NCBI GenBank assembly: GCA_033764725.1
Contig: JANRIR010000071.1
Span: forward strand, 1 to 21,733
DNA from: RI-43 sp033764725
GTDB taxonomy: Bacteria; Pseudomonadota; Alphaproteobacteria; Caulobacterales; Aquidulcibacteraceae
Direction of reading: 5' to 3'
Length of the DNA: 21,733 nucleotides
Shown: piece after piece, positions 8,491 through 14,300 of the stretch
Layout: each line of letters begins with the position of its first letter
Numbering within the stretch: the stretch's first letter is position 1
Program-made: the position numbers and the translations under genes
Notes under the pieces: model-generated
What the model saw: the letters and a program-made list of their open reading frames with translations, nothing else
Database searches by the model: none
Told to the model about the DNA's origin: nothing

Positions 8491-9129
8491 ATGACGGGGT
8501 CAGTGACGAAGCCGTGGTCGATCGGCAAGGCGTTGGTCGTCGGCGCAGCCGTGCTGTCGGTTGCGGCCTGCGCGTCGCGCGGGCGCGGCGAGGAAAGCCG
8601 TATCGACGCAACGCGACGCGGCGTCACCGATGCGGCGGCCACGCCGCTGCGCGACGTCGGCCTGATCCGCACCGAAATTCCGCTCGTGCTGCGCCGGCTG
8701 AACTACCCGTACGCCTCCACCACGCTGCTCGGCGGCTGCCCGGCGGTGCAATACGAGATCGGCCAGCTCGACGCGGTGCTGGGCGTGGAATCCTACCAGC
8801 CCGGCGAGGATGAAAGCCTAAGCGAGCGCGGCATGGACGCGGCCCAGAACGCCGCCGTCGGCGCCGTGCGCGACACAGCCGGCGATGTCGTACCGTTCCG
8901 CTCCTGGGTGCGTCGGCTTTCGGGCGCGACGCGCGCCGAACGCGAAGCGCAGCGCGCGGTCGATCTTGGCGAAATGCGGCGGTCCTTCCTGCGCGGCTAC
9001 GGCGCAGCGCTGGGCTGCCGCGGCGTCGTGCCCGCGCCGCCGCCGCCGGAGGAGCAGCGCCGGCGCGACGACGATGATGACGATCGGCGTACGCAGGCGC
9101 AGCAGCAGCAGCCCGTGTCCCCGCCCTGA
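8491..9129 (+). CDS. Predicted lipoprotein of unknown function with Pro/Asp/Gln tail
   Basis: I do not recognise a named domain in this 212-residue protein. The N-terminus is a lipoprotein signal: Trp/Lys region, hydrophobic stretch ALVVGAAVLSVAAC with lipobox Cys27, so it should be anchored in the envelope. The body has AVQYEIGQLDAVLG, a SWVRRLSGA segment and FLRGYGAALGC, with two further cysteines (in GGCPAVQ and ALGCRG) that could form a disulfide in the periplasm. From about residue 182 the tail is low complexity: proline run, six aspartates, then a glutamine run. GAGG precedes the ATG at 8491 and a good promoter match lies upstream. It diverges from hrpB and is followed by a hairpin with a T run. 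Related proteins are, I believe, present in Caulobacterales, but no function can be assigned. Confidence 0.8.
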   Translation: MTGSVTKPWSIGKALVVGAAVLSVAACASRGRGEESRIDATRRGVTDAAATPLRDVGLIRTEIPLVLRRLNYPYASTTLLGGCPAVQYEIGQLDAVLGVESYQPGEDESLSERGMDAAQNAAVGAVRDTAGDVVPFRSWVRRLSGATRAEREAQRAVDLGEMRRSFLRGYGAALGCRGVVPAPPPPEEQRRRDDDDDDRRTQAQQQQPVSPP

Positions 9130-9138
9130 CGCCGCAAT

Positions 9139-9167
9139 GGAGCGCGGACGACCGCGTCCGCGCTTTT
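9139..9167 (+). terminator. GC-rich hairpin with T run, probable terminator of the lipoprotein gene
   Basis: AGCGCGGACG (9141-9150), loop ACCG, CGTCCGCGCT (9155-9164) forms a perfect 10-bp stem, followed by TTTT at 9164-9167. It begins 11 bases after the lipoprotein stop codon. It resembles the hairpin at 19530-19553, so it may also be a copy of a repeated palindromic element. Confidence 0.7.
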
Positions 9168-9181
9168 GCTCCAATGGCGCA

Positions 9182-9205
9182 AGCAGGGACGAGGTCGTCC
9201 CTGCT
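9182..9205. terminator. Second intergenic palindrome between convergent lipoprotein gene and tgt
   Basis: AGCAGGGACGA and TCGTCCCTGCT flank a GG centre, a near-perfect 24-base palindrome. It lies 20 bases downstream of the tgt stop codon on the minus strand. It has no long T run on either strand, so it may act as a weak bidirectional terminator or an RNA-stabilising hairpin. Confidence 0.45.
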
Positions 9206-9224
9206 CCAGAGCGCCGTGGCGTTT

Positions 9225-10346
9225 TCAGCGCTCCGCCGCAGCGAGCCCCGCGCGAAATGCGTCGGCGAAGGCGGCCATCGCGCCGTCGGCGATGGCGTGG
9301 CGAATGCGCGCCATGAGCCGCTGGTAATAGGCGACGTTGTGCCAGGACAGCAGAACCTGGCCGAGCAATTCCTCCGCCTTCACCAGATGATGAAGATACG
9401 CCTTGGAATAGTCGCGGCTGGCGGGACAATCGATCGTCGCATCGAGGGGCGCGGGATCTTCTGCAAAACGCGCGTTCTTGAGATTGAGCGGCCCTGCATC
9501 GCTCCAGGCCTGACCGTGACGGCCCGACCGCGTCGGCAGCACGCAATCGAACATGTCGATCCCGCGCAGCGCCGCCTCAACGAGATCGATCGGCTTGCCC
9601 ACGCCCATCAGATAGCGCGGCCGCGCATCGGGCAGGAACGGCAAGGTCGTTTCCAAAGTGCGCAACATGTCCGCATGGCTTTCGCCCACCGCGAGACCGC
9701 CGATGGCGTAGCCGTCGAAGCCGATCCCGGTGAGCGCGCTCGCCGAGGCGCGGCGCAGGCCAGGATCGATCCCGCCCTGCACGATTGCGAACAGGTTTTG
9801 ATCGCTGCGGTCGCCGAACGCGCGCTTGCAGCGCTCGGCCCAGCGTAGCGACGTCTCCATCGCGGCGCGCACGGTCTCGTGCGGCGCAGGCAGGGCGGGG
9901 CACTCGTCGAGCTGCATCACAATGTCTGCGCCGAGAAGATCGGCTTGAATCTCCATCGCCCGCTCAGGGCTCAGCATGTGCGCTGCGCCGTCGATATGGC
10001 TGCGGAAGCGCACCCCCTCCTCCGTGATGGTGCGCAGATTGGCGAGCGACATCACCTGAAAGCCGCCGGAATCGGTGAGAATCGGCGCGCGCCAGCCCAT
10101 GAAGGCGTGCAGGCCGCCAAGCCGCGCCACGCGCTCGGCGCCGGGACGCAGCATGAGGTGATAGGTGTTGCCGAGGATGATGTCGGCGCCCGCCGCCTGG
10201 ACCTGATCGACGAGCAGGCCTTTCACCGTCGCCGCAGTACCGACGGGCATGAAGGCCGGCGTGCGGATGCGGCCGCGGCGCGTTTCGATAAAGCCGGTGC
10301 GCGCCATGCCGTCGCGGGCGCTGATCGTGAAGGGAAAACCTGTCAC
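9225..10346 (-). CDS. tgt: tRNA-guanine transglycosylase (Tgt), zinc site altered
   Basis: Bacterial Tgt swaps guanine 34 of GUN-anticodon tRNAs for preQ1 in queuosine synthesis. The GTG start overlaps the queA stop (GTGA), giving 373 residues, the normal length; an upstream in-frame extension is only a shadow of queA. Catalytic residues are present: ILTDSGGFQVMSL with Asp92, VQGGI, the YAIGGLAVGE loop, and MFDCVLPTRSGRHGQ with nucleophile Asp267. The structural zinc site, normally CxCxxC plus a His about 26 residues on, reads I305-D-C307-P-A-S310 and H336, so two of the three cysteines are missing. The rest of the C-terminal region (RDYSKAYLHHL) is well conserved. It is probably still a Tgt enzyme, but with an unusual or absent zinc site. 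Confidence 0.93.
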   Translation of the reverse strand: MTGFPFTISARDGMARTGFIETRRGRIRTPAFMPVGTAATVKGLLVDQVQAAGADIILGNTYHLMLRPGAERVARLGGLHAFMGWRAPILTDSGGFQVMSLANLRTITEEGVRFRSHIDGAAHMLSPERAMEIQADLLGADIVMQLDECPALPAPHETVRAAMETSLRWAERCKRAFGDRSDQNLFAIVQGGIDPGLRRASASALTGIGFDGYAIGGLAVGESHADMLRTLETTLPFLPDARPRYLMGVGKPIDLVEAALRGIDMFDCVLPTRSGRHGQAWSDAGPLNLKNARFAEDPAPLDATIDCPASRDYSKAYLHHLVKAEELLGQVLLSWHNVAYYQRLMARIRHAIADGAMAAFADAFRAGLAAAER

Positions 10347-11413
10347 GCGGCGCCCCGCACCGCATCGACGCGCTCGAACAGGCACGCATCGCCATACGAA
10401 TAGAACCGATAGCCCGCCGTGATCGCATGCGCGTAAGCGGCATGCGCACGCTCCAGGCCGATGAAGGCGGCGACGAGCATGAACAGCGTCGAGCGCGGCA
10501 GGTGGAAATTGGTCCACAAGGCGTCGACGGCGCGGAACCGATAGCCGGGGCGGATGAAAATCGCGGTTTCGCCGATGGTCGGCTCGATCATGCCCGCTTC
10601 ATCGGCAGCGGATTCCAGCGCGCGCAACACCGTGGTGCCGACTGCGACGACGCGGCGGCCTTCGCGGCGCGCCGCGTTCACTGCCGCGGCCGTCTGCGCA
10701 TCGATCGCGCGCCATTCCGCATGCATGCGATGGCGCGCGGGATCGTCCTCCTTCACAGGCAGAAACGTGCCGGCCCCGACATGCAGGGTGATCGCCGCCG
10801 TGCGTACGCCGGCGGCCGCGATGCGGGCCATCAGCGCCTCGGTGAAATGCAAGCCGGCCGTCGGCGCCGCCACTGCGCCAGGGCGTGCGGCGAACATGGT
10901 CTGATAGTCCTCCGCGTCGCGTTCGTCCGCTGCGCGGCGCGCGCCGATATAGGGCGGCAAGGGCATTTCGCCCGCCGCCGCGATTGCTGCGTCGAGCGCG
11001 GGCCCCTCGCAGGAAAACCGCAGCAGCGCCTCGCCGTCGTCGCGCGCTTCGATCTCGGCCTCCAGCGTTTGCCCGAAGTGCAAAACATCGCCGACGCGCG
11101 CGCGCTTCAGCGGCCGAAGAAAGGCGCGCCAGCGGCGTTCGTCCTCGCGCTTGTGCAGCATCGCCTCGATGCGCACCCCAGCCCCATCGCCGCGCGCACG
11201 ACGCAGCGCTGCGAGACGCGCGGGAATGACGCGCGTGTCGTTCACCACAAGTAGATCGCCGGCCCGCAACAGCGCCGGCGCATCGGCCACGACATGATCG
11301 AACAAGCCGCCGGCGCGCGGGGCGTAGAGCAGCCGGGCGGCCTCGCGCGGACGCGCGGGGCGCAAGGCGATGTGCGCCTCCGGCAGGTCAAAATCGAACT
11401 GGTCCATCGCCAT
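10343..11413 (-). CDS. queA: S-adenosylmethionine:tRNA ribosyltransferase-isomerase
   Basis: QueA transfers and isomerises the ribosyl moiety of S-adenosylmethionine onto preQ1-tRNA to make epoxyqueuosine, the step after Tgt. The 356-residue protein begins MAMDQFDFDLPEAHIA, and the second ATG (11407) is an equally possible start. Family motifs include LLVVNDTRVIPARL (Asn58 to Arg61), the middle segment PTAGLHFTEALM, LHVGAGTFLPV and the C-terminal TNFHLPRSTLFMLV. The gene is upstream of and overlaps tgt by 4 bases, so the pair is a translationally coupled queuosine operon. It diverges from the EEP-family gene across 89 bases, where no clear promoter was found. Confidence 0.95.
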   Translation of the reverse strand: MAMDQFDFDLPEAHIALRPARPREAARLLYAPRAGGLFDHVVADAPALLRAGDLLVVNDTRVIPARLAALRRARGDGAGVRIEAMLHKREDERRWRAFLRPLKRARVGDVLHFGQTLEAEIEARDDGEALLRFSCEGPALDAAIAAAGEMPLPPYIGARRAADERDAEDYQTMFAARPGAVAAPTAGLHFTEALMARIAAAGVRTAAITLHVGAGTFLPVKEDDPARHRMHAEWRAIDAQTAAAVNAARREGRRVVAVGTTVLRALESAADEAGMIEPTIGETAIFIRPGYRFRAVDALWTNFHLPRSTLFMLVAAFIGLERAHAAYAHAITAGYRFYSYGDACLFERVDAVRGAA

Positions 11414-11502
11414 GGGCCGCCGATCTAGACCGAAATCGCGCAGCGCGGAATGCGACGGCGCCTCTCAGGGGAAGCGCTGAGCGGCGCGCCGGGCGGCGCG
11501 CT

Positions 11503-12489
11503 ATGCTCGGCGCCATCGTGACGCTCCTTAGCCGCCTCTCCGCTGCGCCCAATGCGGCCGGCGCGCTCGCGCTCGGACTGGCGCTCGCCGCCTGGCTGGG
11601 CGCAGCGCTTCCCGCGGCCGACATGATCAACGCGCTGGCGCCGGCGTGGTGTGCGGGGTCGGCGGCGGCCGCGGCCGTGCTGCGGCTTTGGCGCCCGGCC
11701 GCCGGCGATGCGATCCGGGCCTGCATCGCGGCGTCCGCGATGCACGGCGCGCTGATCGTCCCCGAGGCGTTCGCAGCGCTTGCGCCCAAAGAAGCGTCGC
11801 AGCCGGCGCAGGCAAGTGTGCGCGTCGTCACGCTCAATGTCTGGGACCTCAACCCCGACCCGTCGCGCGCGGCCGCGTATCTGGCCGCGAGCGATGCGGA
11901 TTTCGTCATCCTGCAGGAGATGGGCGACGACACGCTCGCAGCGCTGGCGCCGCTGCGGGCGCGGTATCCGTATTGGACGCGGTGCACGTCATGGCCCTAT
12001 TGCCGGCTGACGATCCTGTCGCGCACGCCGCCGCGCGACGAGGGCCGCGAGACGCCGACGGGGATGTTCGGCGTGCGCGCCCATCGCCATTATCCGCTGC
12101 TGACGCGCCTTGTCGCTGCGACCTACACGCTGGAGAGCGGCGCTGTAGTGCGCATCATCGGCGTGCATGCGCGCCGGCCGCCGCCCCTGTTCGCCCAGAC
12201 GCGCGATACGCGTTTTCTGCTGCGCGAGCTGCGGCGTTTTCCGCGCACGCACACGATCGTCGCCGGCGATTTCAATCTCACGCCGTGGTCGTTCGGATTG
12301 CGCCGGCTCGATGCGGAGAGCGGGCTGCGCCGCCACACGCGCGCGCTCGCGACCTGGCCCGTACCGGTCGCGGCGCTGCCGATCGATCATGTCTATGCAG
12401 GCGCAGCGTTCGCTGCGCTTGACGTGCGCGCAGGCCCCGACGTGGGTTCGGATCATCGCCCGATCGAAGCGCGCTTCGCGCTGCGATGA
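11503..12489 (+). CDS. Membrane-anchored endonuclease/exonuclease/phosphatase (EEP) family protein
   Basis: The 328-residue protein has two parts. Residues of about 15-95 are three Ala/Leu-rich stretches likely to be membrane helices, and residues 105-328 form an EEP (DNase I-like) domain. Active-site motifs are complete: VVTLNVWDLN (Asn112), VILQE (Glu139), GVHARRP (His222), VAGDFN (Asp256, Asn258), PIDHV (Asp295, His296) and GSDHRPI (Asp317, His318). The substrate could be nucleic acid, a phosphoinositide or another phosphodiester. The short-helix topology makes the side of the membrane uncertain, though periplasmic exposure of the domain is common for this architecture. The ATG at 11503 lacks a Shine-Dalgarno, and GTG at 11518 is an alternative. 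It faces the cyclophilin gene with a 4-base gap. Confidence 0.87.
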   Translation: MLGAIVTLLSRLSAAPNAAGALALGLALAAWLGAALPAADMINALAPAWCAGSAAAAAVLRLWRPAAGDAIRACIAASAMHGALIVPEAFAALAPKEASQPAQASVRVVTLNVWDLNPDPSRAAAYLAASDADFVILQEMGDDTLAALAPLRARYPYWTRCTSWPYCRLTILSRTPPRDEGRETPTGMFGVRAHRHYPLLTRLVAATYTLESGAVVRIIGVHARRPPPLFAQTRDTRFLLRELRRFPRTHTIVAGDFNLTPWSFGLRRLDAESGLRRHTRALATWPVPVAALPIDHVYAGAAFAALDVRAGPDVGSDHRPIEARFALR

Positions 12490-12493
12490 CCGC

Positions 12494-12952
12494 TCAGGCC
12501 ACGCGCATCGTGACGATGCGGCCCGGCTGGCGCGGCGGTTCGCCCTTCGGCAGCGCGTCGATATGCTCCATGCCGGAGGAGACCTCGCCCCAGACCGTGT
12601 ATTGGCGGTCAAGAAAACGCGCGTCGTCGAAACAAATGAAAAACTGGCTGTTGGCCGAATTTGGATCGTTGGTGCGCGCCATGGAGCACACGCCGCGCAC
12701 GTGCGGCGCGGAGGAGAATTCAGCCGGAAGGTTCGGCTTCTTGGAGCCGCCGCGACCGGTGCCCGAAGGATCGCCGCCCTGCGCCATGAAGCCGTCGATC
12801 ACGCGGTGGAAGACGACGCCGTCATAAAAGCCTTCGCCAGCCAGCTCCTTGATCCGCGCGACATACCGCGGCGCCAGATCGGGGCGCAGCGTGATGCGCA
12901 CCTCGCCCGTCTCCAAGGTCATGATCAATTGATCAGCGGTATGATCGACCAC
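12494..12952 (-). CDS. Cyclophilin-type peptidylprolyl cis-trans isomerase, cytosolic
   Basis: This is a single cyclophilin domain of about 152 residues that speeds proline isomerisation during protein folding. Motifs are VFHRVIDGFMAQGGDP (the catalytic Arg and the Phe/Gln pocket), GVCSMARTNDPNSANSQFFI, and FLDRQYTVWGEV. There is no signal peptide, so it should act in the cytosol. I chose the GTG at 12952 because AGGGAG lies about 9 bases before it and the residues before ADQLIMTLETG fit the family; an ATG at 12922 is also possible but has no Shine-Dalgarno. The coding start overlaps the end of the upstream secreted cyclophilin gene. It is the last gene of the gyrA-coaD-cyclophilin run. Confidence 0.92.
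   Translation of the reverse strand: MVDHTADQLIMTLETGEVRITLRPDLAPRYVARIKELAGEGFYDGVVFHRVIDGFMAQGGDPSGTGRGGSKKPNLPAEFSSAPHVRGVCSMARTNDPNSANSQFFICFDDARFLDRQYTVWGEVSSGMEHIDALPKGEPPRQPGRIVTMRVA
12922..12935. repeat. Perfect 14-base AT-rich palindrome at the junction of the two cyclophilin genes
   Basis: TGATCAATTGATCA reads the same on both strands. It covers the stop codon of the secreted cyclophilin gene and the candidate ATG of the next gene. It is strikingly AT-rich for this sequence. Whether it has a role is unknown. Confidence 0.6.
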
Positions 12953-13803
12953 CAGCGACGCTCCCTGTCTGAATCGCCCGGCACGCGGGCGGGAATTTGC
13001 ACGTCGCACACCGAGAAGTCCGCGCCGCGCTCGCGCCGCTGCCGCTCGATGAGTTGACGAAAATCGGTTGAATCCGAGCGCAGCACGAAGATCGGCGCGC
13101 GCTCCTCCGGCGGCAGATCGGCGGCGACGCGAACCTGCAGCATGCGGTCGGGCTGCGGCGGCGGTTCGCCGACGGCGAGCGCCTGCGCCGCCTCCATACC
13201 CCACACGACGCGGCCCCAGATCGTGTAGCGCTTGTCGAGCGAGGGATAGGAGGCGCGCATGATGAAGAATTGGCTGTTGGCCGAATCCGGAGAATCCGCC
13301 CGCGCCATCGAGGTCACGCCCGGGCAATGCAGACCCCACGCCGAGGCGCGCCCGTCGCGCGTGACGGCCATCTGCTGATCCGGCTGCGTTTCGATCGGCA
13401 TGGTCTTGTAGAAGCCCTGGCGCGCCCCGCCGCGGAAGGTCGCTTCCACGAACGGCATTTCCGGGCCGCGCCGGAAGAGAAATTCCTGCGGCAGATCGGG
13501 CAATTGCGAGGCGCCTTCTCCAGTGCCGAGCGGATCGCCGCCCTGCGCCATGAAGCCGTCGATCACGCGGTGGAAGGTGAGCCCGTCATAGAAGCGCGCG
13601 CGCGCCAAGGTCTTGACGCGCTCGACATGGCGCGGCGCGATCTCGGGATACATCTCGACCACGATGCGACCGTGGCGCGTGTCGACATAGAGCGTGTTGT
13701 CCGGATCGAGCGAGCGCCACTTGGTGGGATCGGGCGCGCGCTGCGCGTACGCTGCGCCGGCGATCGCCAGGAAAAGGCCGCAGATCAGTGCGAATAAGCG
13801 CAT
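12925..13803 (-). CDS. Secreted (periplasmic) cyclophilin-type peptidylprolyl isomerase with extended C-terminus
   Basis: The 292-residue precursor begins with a clear Sec signal, MRLFALICGLFLAIAGAAYA, cut before Gln21. A cyclophilin domain follows with LTFHRVIDGFMAQGGDP, GVTSMARADSPDSANSQFFI and SLDKRYTIWGRV, so catalytic residues are kept. Between the FMAQGGDP and GVTSMAR motifs there is an insertion of about 40 residues relative to its cytosolic neighbour. After the domain come about 70 further residues (from about 225) with no recognised motif, rich in Arg/Asp. The ATG at 13803 overlaps the coaD stop (TGATG). It lies between coaD and the cytosolic cyclophilin, which it resembles, and the pair may have arisen by tandem duplication followed by retargeting. 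Confidence 0.92.
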   Translation of the reverse strand: MRLFALICGLFLAIAGAAYAQRAPDPTKWRSLDPDNTLYVDTRHGRIVVEMYPEIAPRHVERVKTLARARFYDGLTFHRVIDGFMAQGGDPLGTGEGASQLPDLPQEFLFRRGPEMPFVEATFRGGARQGFYKTMPIETQPDQQMAVTRDGRASAWGLHCPGVTSMARADSPDSANSQFFIMRASYPSLDKRYTIWGRVVWGMEAAQALAVGEPPPQPDRMLQVRVAADLPPEERAPIFVLRSDSTDFRQLIERQRRERGADFSVCDVQIPARVPGDSDRERRWWSIIPLIN

Positions 13804-14300
13804 CAGGATTTCCCGAGTTTGAGCTTCAAGCTGCGCTCCACTTCTGCGGGCACAAACGCCGACACATCGCCGTCCAACCGGGCGATCTCCTTGACCAGGC
13901 GCGAGGCGATGGCCTGGCATTGCGGATCGGCCATCAGGAACACCGTTTCGATGGCGGGGTTGAGCTTCTGATTCATCCCGACCATCTGGAACTCGTATTC
14001 AAAATCCGAGACCGCCCGCAACCCGCGAACGATGACGCGCGCGCCCAGCGTCTCGGCGAACTTCATGAGCAATGTGTCAAAAGGACGGACGAGAATGGCC
14101 GCATCCGTGATGTCGGCGCATTCGCGCTCGACCATCGACACCCTCTCCTCCAGCGAAAACAGCGGCCCCTTGTCCCGGTTGATGGCCACCCCGATGATCA
14201 GCGTATCGACCAGCTTGGCCGCCCGCCGGATGATGTCGAGATGGCCGTTGGTGATCGGATCGAAGGTGCCGGGATAAAGTCCGATGCGGGGGTGGCTCAT
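13803..14300 (-). CDS. coaD: Phosphopantetheine adenylyltransferase
   Basis: CoaD makes dephospho-CoA from ATP and 4'-phosphopantetheine, the penultimate step of coenzyme A synthesis. The 165-residue length is standard. Motifs are IGLYPGTFDPITNGHLDII, the nucleotidyltransferase T/HxGH signature, RGLRAVSDFEYEFQM for pantetheine binding, and the late segment AIASRLVKEIARL, where ISS is replaced by IAS as is common in alphaproteobacteria. The ATG overlaps the gyrA stop (ATGA), and its own stop overlaps the next ATG, so translation is probably coupled through the whole run. Confident identification. Confidence 0.97.
   Translation of the reverse strand: MSHPRIGLYPGTFDPITNGHLDIIRRAAKLVDTLIIGVAINRDKGPLFSLEERVSMVERECADITDAAILVRPFDTLLMKFAETLGARVIVRGLRAVSDFEYEFQMVGMNQKLNPAIETVFLMADPQCQAIASRLVKEIARLDGDVSAFVPAEVERSLKLKLGKS

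Noticed and set aside
9141..9205. CRISPR-like array from repeated palindromes
   Set aside because: Only two unlike palindromes, no regular repeat-spacer structure and no cas genes.
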